Positions 15,968-24,533 of a stretch of 64,000 nucleotides of DNA are shown piece by piece (within the stretch, counting starts at the first letter, position 1; every line of letters begins with the position of its first letter). Source of the stretch: Candidatus Villigracilis vicinus (GTDB taxonomy: Bacteria; Chloroflexota; Anaerolineae; Anaerolineales; Villigracilaceae); contig JADKIL010000007.1 of assembly GCA_016721315.1 (NCBI GenBank), positions 62,001 to 126,000 of the forward strand. Direction: 5' to 3'. The position numbers and the translations under genes were made by a program. The notes beneath the pieces are model-generated. The model was not told the origin of the DNA, did no database searches, and was given only the letters and a program-made list of their open reading frames with translations.

Positions 15968-17257
15968 TTACTGTTTTCGTACACGGTTTGCGATGATCGA
16001 AGCGCCAGTGGATGGGCTTGGGAAGGATCCGCCCGCTTCGATGGGCTCATCACCGTTGAAGTCTTTGAGTTGGGGCCATTTCCACATGATCCACAACGTT
16101 CCAAGGATACAACCGATACCGCCAGTGATGACGGCAAAGGGCGCGCCAAAGAACTGCGCCACAGCTCCGGCTTCGATCTCGCCGAGTTGCGGTCCGCCCA
16201 TGAAGAAGATCTGGTTGATACTCGTCATACGCCCGCGGACGTGGTCCGGCGTTTGCAACTGACGGATGGTGTTCCGCACAATGGTGCTGACTCCATCCGC
16301 TCCGCCGGTGATGGCAATGGCAAGCCACGCCACAATGAATGATCTAGTGATGCCAAAGATGATGGTTGCAATGCCAAAGATGATGACCGAAACAAGGAAT
16401 ATCTTGCCCTGCTTCCGAATTTCTTTTACTTGAGAAATGACCAATGCGACTGCCACCGCTCCCACCGCAGAGGCGGCGGAGAGGTAGCCATACTCCACCA
16501 CGCCTACATTCAATACATCCTTGGCAATGATGGGCATCAGAGTGCTGGCGGAGGCGAAGAAGGTCGCGACGAAATCCACCATCATGGTCGAGAAGATGAT
16601 CGGCTTGGCAAGGATAAAGCGAATGCCATCCTTGATGGAATCTAAACTGACACCAGCAGTTTTCTCTGCGATGGCTTGGGGTACATCTCCGATCATGAAC
16701 AAGGCGAATAAAACAGCTGCAAAGGAAAAGGCGTTGAAATAGTACACTGCCGCCTGCCCAAAGTAGGCGATGAAGAACCCGCTCAGAGCCGGACCAATCA
16801 CGGCTCCTGCTTGAAAGGCGGTAAAGGTCATGCTAAAGGCATTGGGCAAATCTTTTTTCGGTAAAAGGTTCGGAATCAACGCCTGGCGCGATGGACCGTC
16901 GAAAGCGACGACGACCGCTTGCAATGCAGTAATGATGTAAATATGCCAGATAGTAACTTGCCCAAACTGAGTGAACAAAGCCAATATCAACGCCAGAAGC
17001 GCGGCGATGGATTGAGTGATGAACATCACCTTACGCCTGTCACGCGAATCCGCAAGCGCGCCGCCGATCAGGGAAAAGATTACGACCGGCAGAAAGCGTG
17101 CCACACCAATGCCACCCAAGGCAATGGGATTTTTATCGATCTGATTAACGTGCCAAAATAATGCCCAGAGCTGCATCTGGGTTCCAGTAATGGAGATGAG
17201 TTGTCCGAGCCAAAGGTAGAAGAATTTTTTATGCTGTAGAGATGGAGGGATATGCAT
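15968..17257 (-). CDS. MFS exporter, MFS_3/EntS-like
   Basis: The 429-residue protein has about twelve membrane helices. The loop between helices 2 and 3 carries the MFS signature variant GGALADSRDRRKVMF. Overall it fits the EntS/MFS_3 group of drug and siderophore exporters at the cytoplasmic membrane. The cytoplasmic C-terminus is short and Ser/Pro-rich. It is downstream of the NAD synthetase pair on the same strand, 20 bases from nadE, and probably the last gene of that transcript. Its substrate is unknown. Confidence 0.88.
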   Translation of the reverse strand: MHIPPSLQHKKFFYLWLGQLISITGTQMQLWALFWHVNQIDKNPIALGGIGVARFLPVVIFSLIGGALADSRDRRKVMFITQSIAALLALILALFTQFGQVTIWHIYIITALQAVVVAFDGPSRQALIPNLLPKKDLPNAFSMTFTAFQAGAVIGPALSGFFIAYFGQAAVYYFNAFSFAAVLFALFMIGDVPQAIAEKTAGVSLDSIKDGIRFILAKPIIFSTMMVDFVATFFASASTLMPIIAKDVLNVGVVEYGYLSAASAVGAVAVALVISQVKEIRKQGKIFLVSVIIFGIATIIFGITRSFIVAWLAIAITGGADGVSTIVRNTIRQLQTPDHVRGRMTSINQIFFMGGPQLGEIEAGAVAQFFGAPFAVITGGIGCILGTLWIMWKWPQLKDFNGDEPIEAGGSFPSPSTGASIIANRVRKQ

Positions 17258-17276
17258 TTAGGTGTCAGGTATCAGG

Positions 17277-18110
17277 TTATGTTCCCCAGTCACGGAGATA
17301 GAGGAAGTCGTAGCCGATGGTGCGGTTGCTGATCTTGGCGATTGGCGGCTGCATGCGCTTGAATTGGTTGCGGCGGATGCGTGCGGTGACGGCATCGACA
17401 AACTTTTTATCAAAGCCTGCTTCCATCGCTTCTTGCGGACTGTAGCGTTGATCCACCAACAGGTAGAGGAGTTTATCGGCTTCGGAATAGGTGAAGCCCA
17501 ATTCACCTTCGTCGGTTTGGTCTTCCCACAAGTCGGCGGATGGCGGCTTGTCAATAATAGGAGCCGGGACATTCATGGCTCGCGAAAGTTGGCGGACTTG
17601 GGTCTTATACAGATCACCAATTGGGTTAAGCGCATTGGCAGAGTCACCATACAGAGTACTGTAGCCTAAAAGGATTTCTGTCTTATTGCTCGTGCCAATG
17701 ACCAATCCTTTAAAGACTTCACTCTGATCGTAGATCACGATCATGCGTTCACGCGCCATGATATTGCCCTTACGCAGCTTGGACATATCCGGGTTGAGCT
17801 TGAAAAGCGGCTCAACCATATCGGTGATCTCAATGGTTTTACTGGGAATACCGAGTTGATCGATCAGCAATTGCGCGTGGTCAAGCGAATCTTTGCTGGA
17901 GGCTTTATACGGCATACGAACCGCAAGGACGTTATCCTTGCCGAGTGCTTCCACTGCCAATACCAGAGAAAGCGCAGAGTCGATGCCGCCGGAGAGACCG
18001 ATGACCGCGCGAGACATGCCCACCCGAGTAATCTCAGACTTGATAAAACCTGCCAGGATCTCACGGGCAAGATCTGTATTGATGGTGAGGTTGATATCAA
18101 TCACGGGCAA
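17277..18110 (-). CDS. nadE: NAD+ synthetase, ammonia-transferring (synthetase) subunit
   Basis: The 277-residue protein has the PP-loop ATP pyrophosphatase motif SGGIDSALS at about residue 40, ARERMIVIYDQS, and the GTSNKTE segment that binds deamido-NAD. It adenylates deamido-NAD+ and adds ammonia to give NAD+. It corresponds to the C-terminal half of glutamine-dependent NadE. The glutaminase half is a separate gene (18097-18948) that overlaps it by 14 bases, so ammonia probably passes between two subunits. The start at 18110 follows from the fold and the tight overlap. Confidence 0.93.
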   Translation of the reverse strand: MPVIDINLTINTDLAREILAGFIKSEITRVGMSRAVIGLSGGIDSALSLVLAVEALGKDNVLAVRMPYKASSKDSLDHAQLLIDQLGIPSKTIEITDMVEPLFKLNPDMSKLRKGNIMARERMIVIYDQSEVFKGLVIGTSNKTEILLGYSTLYGDSANALNPIGDLYKTQVRQLSRAMNVPAPIIDKPPSADLWEDQTDEGELGFTYSEADKLLYLLVDQRYSPQEAMEAGFDKKFVDAVTARIRRNQFKRMQPPIAKISNRTIGYDFLYLRDWGT

Positions 18111-18948
18111 GGATCCTGTTCATTTCTTTTTGGACGAGGGCCGTACGTTCATCACGCAATAAGGGCAAACGGGCACGCGTACGGCGGAGTTGGTTCAAGT
18201 CTAATTCAGAGTAAGTGATGGCTTCTTCGTTATAGGGACCATGCGCCAGCTCTTCCCCAGTCGGGTCGAAGATGGTCGCGCCGCCCCAAAAATGCAGACC
18301 GTCTTCATAGCCCACTCGGTTGGCGTGTGCCACAAAAGAGGTGAACATGCTGGCATAGGCTTTGGTAATGCGCTCAACCCAACGCGCAGATTCGAGCTTG
18401 TCTTTGTCATTAAGTCCGCGACCCGGTGAGGCGGAAGAAAAAAGCATAATGTCGGCGCCATCAAGCCAGAGCAAGTAAGGAGGCGAAGCGTGCCAGAAAT
18501 CCTCACAGATCAGCATACCCATGCGCCCAAACTTCGTATCGAAGGCACGGACTGAATCTCCCCAGGCAAAGAAGCGCCCTTCGTCAAAGAGACCATAGGT
18601 GGGCAGATACACTTTGTGATGCACGTGCAAGACCTTGCCGCCTGAAAGATACGCCGAGGCAATATAAAAGCGATGACGCGAGTCTTCGTCTACAAAGCCA
18701 ACCACAAGGTCGAGGTCGTACGAGGCTTTAAGAAGATGTTTGAAGATGGGGTCATCTTCAGTCGGCTTGTGCGCTACCGAAGCAACCAGATCCTGCAAGA
18801 CATAGCCGGTAAGGGAAAGTTCTGGGAAAACAAGCAAGTCCGCTTTCGCGGCTTTTGCCTGTTCGATATAGTCGAGATGCTTGGCAAGGTTGGATTCGAC
18901 ATCGCCAAGTTTTGTATTGATCTGTGCAAGGGCGAGGTTAAGTTTCAT
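18097..18948 (-). CDS. Nitrilase-family amidase, probable glutaminase partner of NadE
   Basis: The 283-residue protein has the nitrilase catalytic triad: Glu in FPELSLTGY, Lys in KVYLPTYGLFDEGRFF and Cys in MGMLICEDFWH. The last two are highly similar to the glutaminase domain of glutamine-dependent NAD synthetases. The ATG at 18946-18948 is preferred because the family begins close to LNLALAQIN; the longer frame to 18987 reads into the terminator of the protease gene. Gene order and overlap with nadE indicate that the two form a split glutamine-dependent NAD synthetase. Confidence 0.9.
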   Translation of the reverse strand: MKLNLALAQINTKLGDVESNLAKHLDYIEQAKAAKADLLVFPELSLTGYVLQDLVASVAHKPTEDDPIFKHLLKASYDLDLVVGFVDEDSRHRFYIASAYLSGGKVLHVHHKVYLPTYGLFDEGRFFAWGDSVRAFDTKFGRMGMLICEDFWHASPPYLLWLDGADIMLFSSASPGRGLNDKDKLESARWVERITKAYASMFTSFVAHANRVGYEDGLHFWGGATIFDPTGEELAHGPYNEEAITYSELDLNQLRRTRARLPLLRDERTALVQKEMNRILARD

Positions 18949-18972
18949 TGCGAGAATCTTACCACTAAAAAA

Positions 18973-19009
18973 TACAAGACCTGTCAATTTTTACTCAACA
19001 GGTCTTGTA
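18973..19009 (-). terminator. Rho-independent terminator of the metalloprotease gene
   Basis: TACAAGACCTGT pairs perfectly with ACAGGTCTTGTA, and on the minus strand six T follow. It lies just after the stop codon of the gene at 19013-20245. Confidence 0.9.
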
Positions 19010-19012
19010 AAA

Positions 19013-20245
19013 TTATTTCACCACCACGATCTGAACGGTATCGCCCAGGTCGTCCGAAGCAATCACTGTCACAGTGATGCCTTCTACCGTAATCGATTCG
19101 CCCATTGCCAGCGGAGATTGAACCCGGTACGGATCGCCCTCTGAAACAGGCAGCACAGTAATGGTCCCTTCACCCGAATAAATGGATGTATCAGCCAAAT
19201 ATACCAACGCACCTGATTTGACAAGTTCCGCATCCACCCCAATGGGACGGCGGGATTCAACCACCAAGGCTTTGCCTTCGCTGATGGGTACGATCACTGC
19301 CTTAATGCCGCCTTGTGTTTCAATCGGTGTGAGGGTCGTTGTTTGGTCTGCACTCGTCTGGCAAACGATCTGCGCATCATCCAACCAGCCCAACTGCCAG
19401 CGCTCAAAAGCAAAGAAGCCCGGCGCGCTGCCGTCGATAAATCCCATCAAACTAAAATCTCCTACAAAGCGATGCTGGTCGGGATAATTATTAGCGTCAT
19501 ACTGATACGCATAAAGATCAGGCAAACCCATCATGTGTCCGGTTTCATGATTCAACCAGTAGGAGCCCCAGCCCGGCAAATCTGCACCAGAAGTGGCACC
19601 GTTGGCAAAGGTTTTGCCGTCTGCGAAATACCCACCGCCGGGTGAAGCGCCGAAAGCAGGTCCATACGGAATGGCGCTTGCTTCGGGAGGCACCAGCACG
19701 ATCACAGAATCGGCGGTTGAAAAATCAACATCCGCATCTGCAAGTGTCACCGCTTCTTGAATGAATTCCAAATGACCCTCATAGCTTCGGATGCCTTCAC
19801 CATAATGAGCAGACGGCTGACTCAAGCGCAGCCAAACCGGATGCGGCTGAAGGGTCCAGTTCATTCTGCCATACGACATTTCAGCATAGTAGGTTTCTGC
19901 GCCGGGTGAAATGATGTTCAGTAATTCTTCAGGGGTTTGCGTGGCAGGCACATCAGAAAAATCGGCAAAGAGGACGATCGTCTTCACATCCCCCACCGAA
20001 GGCATTTTGAACGCCGGGTTGGGCAATCCCAAACCGACATTCGTAAACGAAAGCGGCGGCAGTTTACACTCTGCCACAGAGGCTGCTGGAGCCGGTAGTT
20101 CGGTACTCACTGCCGTCATTTCAGGAGGAGCTGTTTGAGTGGCAAGAACGGCAGTCTCTGCGGCTGGCAGGGAAGCTATGCCGCAGCCACAGGCAGCAAA
20201 TGCAAACACAAGGATCCAAATCCAGCGGATTGAAATTTTTTTCAT
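19013..20245 (-). CDS. M6-like (immune inhibitor A type) secreted metalloprotease lipoprotein
   Basis: The 410-residue protein starts with a signal peptide ending in a likely lipobox (FAFAACG, Cys near residue 20). A low-complexity Ala/Thr/Pro spacer leads to the M6-type catalytic domain: TIVLFADFSD, the helix ETYYAEMSYGRMNW, and the zinc motif HETGHMMGLPDLY, in which the two His and Glu are intact. The C-terminal third is rich in strands. Such enzymes act on proteins outside the cell and here would be anchored to the membrane by lipid. The gene is a single unit with its own terminator. Confidence 0.82.
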   Translation of the reverse strand: MKKISIRWIWILVFAFAACGCGIASLPAAETAVLATQTAPPEMTAVSTELPAPAASVAECKLPPLSFTNVGLGLPNPAFKMPSVGDVKTIVLFADFSDVPATQTPEELLNIISPGAETYYAEMSYGRMNWTLQPHPVWLRLSQPSAHYGEGIRSYEGHLEFIQEAVTLADADVDFSTADSVIVLVPPEASAIPYGPAFGASPGGGYFADGKTFANGATSGADLPGWGSYWLNHETGHMMGLPDLYAYQYDANNYPDQHRFVGDFSLMGFIDGSAPGFFAFERWQLGWLDDAQIVCQTSADQTTTLTPIETQGGIKAVIVPISEGKALVVESRRPIGVDAELVKSGALVYLADTSIYSGEGTITVLPVSEGDPYRVQSPLAMGESITVEGITVTVIASDDLGDTVQIVVVK

Positions 20246-20285
20246 CGTGCATCTCCTCTACATCTGATCATTCACATACAACTCA

Positions 20286-20316
20286 AAAACAAAAGCCCGA
20301 CTTGACTAAGCCGGGC
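20286..20316 (-). terminator. Terminator downstream of tRNA-Ser
   Basis: On the minus strand GCCCGGCTT...AAGTCGGGC forms a stem and is followed by TTTTGTTTTTG. It lies six bases past the tRNA 3' end. Confidence 0.85.
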
Positions 20317-20322
20317 AATCTG

Positions 20323-20409
20323 CGGAGAGGGAGGGATTCGAACCCTCGGTGGACCGGAGCCCACAACAGTTTTCGAGACTGTCCCATTCAACCACTCTGG
20401 CACCTCCCC
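20323..20409 (-). tRNA. tRNA-Ser (anticodon CGA)
   Basis: The 87-base gene folds as a class II tRNA. The acceptor GGGGAGG pairs with CCTCTCC (one G-U), the anticodon stem ACAGT/ACTGT holds the loop CTCGAAA (anticodon CGA, reading UCG), a long variable arm follows, and the T loop has GGTTCGAATCC. The discriminator base is G. The 3' CCA is not encoded, so it must be added after transcription. A terminator follows closely. Confidence 0.96.
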
Positions 20410-20445
20410 AATTTTTGAAGCGGGCGAAATTATACCCGAATTTTT

Positions 20446-21843
20446 TTATAACACATCCACCCCATCATGCATTCCAGGGTAATGCACCCGGCTCATGCCG
20501 CGTTCTTTGAGCAATCCCTTCAACGTCATCGCCTGTTTCTCTTCGCCATGCACCAGGAAAATATCCTTCACGCTGTCCTTAACCGCAGTAGCATACTTCA
20601 CGAGCAGGTCCTGTCCGGCATGCCCCGACAAACCGCCGATGGTCGCCACATCGCATTTACGTTTGTATATCTCGTTAAAAATTCGCACTTCGGGTTCGCG
20701 ATCTGCCAACCTGCGCCCAAGTGTATCCGGAGCCTGCCAGGAAACAATGCAAATGGTATTTCGCGGATTCTCGATATTGTTACGGATGTGATGCACAACC
20801 CGTCCGGTTTCCGCCATCCCCGATGCCGATATGATGACCATCGGGTCTTTGCGCTCATTCAACGCTTTCGATTCATCAACCGAACGCACATACGATAGCA
20901 TATTGAAATCCAATGCTGGGTGCCGCGATTCTTCAACGAACTTACGTGTTTCTTCATCAAAACAATCAAGATGTTTTTTGAAAATATCCGAAGCTTTCAC
21001 CGCCAGCGGACTATCCACATAAACAGGCACACGCGGCACATCGCCGTTATACATCATCTGATTCAAGTGATACACGATCTCCTGCGTACGCCCTACCGCA
21101 AAGGCAGGCACGATCACCTTGCCGCCGCGCTCCACAGTCCGTTTGACTACATCTTTGAATTCGAGAAACGCCAACTCGGGGTCGCTATGGCTTTTGTCAC
21201 CATAGGTGCTTTCCATGATCATATAATCTGCGCGGGTTGGCAGGACCGGGTCGCGCAAAAGCGGCATTTTGTAACGACCGATATCACCCGAAAACCAGAA
21301 ATGGATCTGTTTGCCTTTTTCTTCGATCTCCAGCGAAACCCCGGCAGACCCCAAAATATGCCCCGCCTCATAAAAACGTGCTACTACGCCGGGAATCGGC
21401 TCAAAGGCTTCTTCGTACTTTACACCCACAAACATACCTGCCACTTCCTCGGCATCTTCTTTCGTATAAAGTGGCTCAACCGGCGGCTCGCCACGTTGGG
21501 CACGTTTCTTGTTTACAAACTCCGCATCCGATTCTTGAATATGCCCCGAATCCGCGATCATGACGCTGGCAATGTCTTTTGTGGCATGCGTGGCGTAGAT
21601 AACGCCCTCATATCCTTGTTTGGTCAGGTTAGGAAGATTTCCCGAATGATCAATATGCGCATGAGATAAGATGACAGCATCAACACTCTTTGGGTCGTAA
21701 TGAAAATTCAAATTGCGCGCATAGGCTTCCGAGCGTTTACCCTGGTACATCCCGCAATCTAATAACAGTTTTTTGCCATTGATCTCCAGCAAGTGCTGGC
21801 TGCCTGTCACTGTATGGGCTGCACCATGAAAGTTAATTCGCAT
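20446..21843 (-). CDS. MBL-fold beta-CASP RNA nuclease (CPSF/YSH1-like)
   Basis: The 465-residue protein has the metallo-beta-lactamase motif SHAHIDHSG (HxHxDH), further metal ligands (EAGHILGSA, FSGDIGR), the beta-CASP motifs (IVPAFAVGRTQE, SASGMAETGRVVHH) and a C-terminal RMMBL segment with LSGHAGQ and LVHGEE. This is the bacterial relative of CPSF-73 endonuclease, with 5'-3' exo- or endoribonuclease activity in the cytoplasm. Its start overlaps the 3' end of the RNase D gene by 11 bases, so the two nucleases are made together, which suggests a joint role in RNA processing or decay. Confidence 0.93.
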   Translation of the reverse strand: MRINFHGAAHTVTGSQHLLEINGKKLLLDCGMYQGKRSEAYARNLNFHYDPKSVDAVILSHAHIDHSGNLPNLTKQGYEGVIYATHATKDIASVMIADSGHIQESDAEFVNKKRAQRGEPPVEPLYTKEDAEEVAGMFVGVKYEEAFEPIPGVVARFYEAGHILGSAGVSLEIEEKGKQIHFWFSGDIGRYKMPLLRDPVLPTRADYMIMESTYGDKSHSDPELAFLEFKDVVKRTVERGGKVIVPAFAVGRTQEIVYHLNQMMYNGDVPRVPVYVDSPLAVKASDIFKKHLDCFDEETRKFVEESRHPALDFNMLSYVRSVDESKALNERKDPMVIISASGMAETGRVVHHIRNNIENPRNTICIVSWQAPDTLGRRLADREPEVRIFNEIYKRKCDVATIGGLSGHAGQDLLVKYATAVKDSVKDIFLVHGEEKQAMTLKGLLKERGMSRVHYPGMHDGVDVL

Positions 21844-22969
21844 GCTTTACTCCTAAAGTCTTCAGGATCTGGACGCCAAATGTTTCAACGCGTGCTGGCG
21901 CATCTTTCATTAACTGCCCAAGCTCTGCCAGGTTCGCGGGCGGGTTTTCAGAAAGGATGGAAAGATATGGCTTCGGCAGGATGATATCCGACTCGACCTT
22001 TAAGTCCATCCCGACTTTTTTCCGCCAGACCTTGAGTTTCTCCAACCTGCGCAGCACCGCATCATCTTTGCGTTCAGTCTGACGCCGTTCCACAAGCGGA
22101 GCCTCAGCCCCATGCCTGATCGCACTTAAAACCATATCACCCCACAAACGGATCTGCTTCTCGGAAAGCCCCGCCGCAGAAAGATCCACTTTGGCTTCTG
22201 GCGGATTCTTTGCAAGCATGATCAAAACATCATCCATCATTACTTTATAAGGCGGGCGGTCAAGCCGTTCCGCTTCTTTATCGCGCCATTTACACAGCTG
22301 CGCCACTACCGTCAACTCACGCAGCGACAAATCCTTGCGCCCGGCAAAACGCTCCCACGATATACCATTCGATCTGGGTTTGGCATCCTCAAGGCGGCAG
22401 GCGCGCACAAAATCTTCTCTGGCAAAATGCAGGCGCTGTATATCCTCCAATTCCCTTTCGAGAACATCCCGCAGGGAAAATAGATAATGCGTATCCAGCC
22501 TCGCATAATGGATCTGATCCTGCGAAAGCGGACGTTCCGCCCAATCCGCCTTTTGATGACGCTTATCCATTTTGATGCCGAACTTATCCCCAAGCAGTTT
22601 ATCGAGCCCAACTGCAGGGTAACCCAAGACGCGGGCAGCATGCATTGTGTCAAACAGGTTGGTGAATGAAAAATGAAAATCGCGCCGCAAACAGATCAGG
22701 TCATATTCGGCAGCGTGGAAGACCTTTTCGATCTTCGGGTCGGAAAAGATCGGGGCAAGCAAACTCAAGTCATTCAATGCCAGCGGGTCGACCAGATAAT
22801 CCCCATGGGTTGAAGAGAATTGCAACAAACAGACCTGCTCGCGAAAGGCATGCAGGCTGTTCGATTCGGTATCCACCGCCACACGAGGTTGTGCAGCAAG
22901 ATCCAGTACCATTTTCTCTAACTTGTCAGTTGTGTTGACCCAGACGGGCGGCGGCAAAACTTCAGACAT
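21833..22969 (-). CDS. Ribonuclease D-like 3'-5' exonuclease
   Basis: The 378-residue protein has the DnaQ/DEDD exonuclease core: Exo I VAVDTESNS (D and E), Exo II FHAAEYDL (D) and Exo III YARLDTHYL (D with preceding Y). An HRDC domain follows (DLSLRELTVVAQLCKWRDKEAERLDRP) plus a second helical segment. It trims tRNA and other RNA 3' ends in the cytoplasm. The gene order RNase D then beta-CASP nuclease in one overlapping unit is notable. Whether it is the tRNA-specific Rnd or a wider Rnd-like exonuclease cannot be decided. Confidence 0.92.
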   Translation of the reverse strand: MSEVLPPPVWVNTTDKLEKMVLDLAAQPRVAVDTESNSLHAFREQVCLLQFSSTHGDYLVDPLALNDLSLLAPIFSDPKIEKVFHAAEYDLICLRRDFHFSFTNLFDTMHAARVLGYPAVGLDKLLGDKFGIKMDKRHQKADWAERPLSQDQIHYARLDTHYLFSLRDVLERELEDIQRLHFAREDFVRACRLEDAKPRSNGISWERFAGRKDLSLRELTVVAQLCKWRDKEAERLDRPPYKVMMDDVLIMLAKNPPEAKVDLSAAGLSEKQIRLWGDMVLSAIRHGAEAPLVERRQTERKDDAVLRRLEKLKVWRKKVGMDLKVESDIILPKPYLSILSENPPANLAELGQLMKDAPARVETFGVQILKTLGVKHAN

Positions 22970-23025
22970 ATCGGCAGATTATAAACCCGATGCAAGCGGA
23001 TTGAACAAGTCCATCTCTTGCATCA

Positions 23026-24021
23026 TCATTTCAGGCGCAGGGCAGCCAGCAAACGGTCATACCCAAGCTGTAGGAAGTAACCAAGTACCAAAGCCAGCAA
23101 TGCTCCAGGGACCAAATGGATCAAAATAGTTCGTGGCTCGGGACCCAAATTCAGATATGTGTCAATGAGCCGCCACAACGGACGATGGATCAGGTAAACA
23201 AAAAGAGACGCACTCGAAAGCCAGGTCCAGACACGCCAATCACCGAGACGAGTACGAAACACGCTCAACGCAAGCAGGACCCAGCTTAGCATGAAAAAAT
23301 ATGTTGCAAGCAGATAAACAAAATTTGTCGGAGCAAACGCGGCGTTGAGTGTCCATTGAAGAAGCCCTGCACTTAGAACAGCTGGCAATAATTTTATTAA
23401 GGTGTTCAAATCGAACAGGCGCACGCGAACGTCTGCCAACCTGCAAAAGAACACTCCGGCAAGAAACATCGGATAATATTGAAAAAAACGCGGGTCAAAA
23501 AATCCCCACCGTAGATGCGCGAAAAACGCCGCCGCGAACATGACCACAGCCACCAACGCCAAACCAACGCTGGAGCGGACGAACAGCATCACACTTCCAA
23601 ACAGGATATAGAACACCACCAACATGCTGATGTACCACAGGGTCAAAAGTGACTTGATGAACGTCGGCGCAAAGACCGCCTGCAAGTTCATCACGTACAC
23701 AGCCAGGGCAGTCCGATTCAGGTCATATTCCAGCACATAGATGAACAAGAGTAGCCCCAGCCAGTAGGGCGGATAGATGCGAATGAATTTTGACCAAATA
23801 AAACGGAGTGCGTTGGCATTCGGCTTGCCGAGTGAAACTTCTGTAAAATACCCCGCCAGAAAAAAGAACGACCCCAATAAAAAAGAAGCTACAAAAAAAC
23901 CGATGTCTTTCAGAGCTTCTCCGAAGATCGCAGGGTCAAATATTTCGCTGTGTAATGCAAGCAGCAGTAGAATGGATAACCCACGTAAAGCTTCAAACTC
24001 TTTCATCCGCGATGCATTCAT
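23026..24021 (-). CDS. Acyltransferase family 3 membrane protein
   Basis: The 331-residue protein has about ten membrane helices and the acyltransferase-3 hallmarks: the N-terminal FEALRGLSILLLLALHSE (R and H conserved), then the FWSKFIRIYPPYW region in helix 3, and VYLIHRPLW near the C-terminus. Such proteins O-acetylate or acylate surface sugars and lipids at the membrane. It overlaps the GNAT gene by four bases. There is no glycosyltransferase next to it, so the acceptor is unknown. Confidence 0.88.
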   Translation of the reverse strand: MNASRMKEFEALRGLSILLLLALHSEIFDPAIFGEALKDIGFFVASFLLGSFFFLAGYFTEVSLGKPNANALRFIWSKFIRIYPPYWLGLLLFIYVLEYDLNRTALAVYVMNLQAVFAPTFIKSLLTLWYISMLVVFYILFGSVMLFVRSSVGLALVAVVMFAAAFFAHLRWGFFDPRFFQYYPMFLAGVFFCRLADVRVRLFDLNTLIKLLPAVLSAGLLQWTLNAAFAPTNFVYLLATYFFMLSWVLLALSVFRTRLGDWRVWTWLSSASLFVYLIHRPLWRLIDTYLNLGPEPRTILIHLVPGALLALVLGYFLQLGYDRLLAALRLK

Positions 24022-24449
24022 AAAACCTTCTCCATGACCATGGCATCTTCCCCATCATTGTAGTAAGCCTTCCAAACTTCCGTGGTTTCATAACCTTCAC
24101 GTTCGTACAAACGGATCGCGCCCAGATTCGAGACACGCACGGTCAGGCGTGCCTTTGGCACACCGAGTCGTTGTTCGCAGGCATGCAAGAGCGCCGTGCC
24201 AACTCCGCGCCGCCGAAAGCTTGCATCCACTGCAATGGTGGCGATCCAGCCCCACCCGTCGCGCCGACGCGGATCACCTGCAACAAATCCGACCATGCGG
24301 CTGTCTTCCACTGCTTTAAGGCGCACCACTTCAGGGAAGGTCAGAACGGCTACAAGATCCACAAGGGGCCAGGCGTCCAATGCGAAACTTTCTTTTTCCA
24401 ATTTACGGAGGGCGGTCAAGTCAAAGATATTGGCGGGTAGTATTTCCAT
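24018..24449 (-). CDS. GNAT-family N-acetyltransferase (RimI-like)
   Basis: The 143-residue protein has the GNAT core: strand IATIAVDASFRRRGVGTALLHACEQR, which holds the acetyl-CoA pyrophosphate loop RRRGVGTA, then LTVRVSNLGAIRLYEREGYET with the conserved Asn and Tyr. This pattern is like RimI, but the substrate is not determined by the sequence. It is translationally coupled to the acyltransferase gene downstream. A perfect 16-bp terminator lies just upstream of it, for the slipin operon that converges toward it. Confidence 0.88.
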   Translation of the reverse strand: MEILPANIFDLTALRKLEKESFALDAWPLVDLVAVLTFPEVVRLKAVEDSRMVGFVAGDPRRRDGWGWIATIAVDASFRRRGVGTALLHACEQRLGVPKARLTVRVSNLGAIRLYEREGYETTEVWKAYYNDGEDAMVMEKVL

Positions 24450-24472
24450 ATACTAATGCGATTGTATCAACA

Positions 24473-24509
24473 AAAAAGTAGAAAGTGGGGATGCCACTTT
24501 CTACTTTTT
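24473..24509. terminator. Rho-independent terminator, perfect 16-bp stem
   Basis: AAAAAGTAGAAAGTGG (24473-24488) pairs with CCACTTTCTACTTTTT (24494-24509). It terminates the minus-strand slipin gene before the GNAT gene. Confidence 0.93.
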
Positions 24510-24533
24510 GCAGTTCACTACCTGTAAACTTGA

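Noticed and set aside
20286..20316. Hairpin next to the tRNA as a riboswitch or T-box
   Set aside because: It lies downstream of the tRNA, is followed by a T-run and has no T-box features, so a plain terminator explains it.
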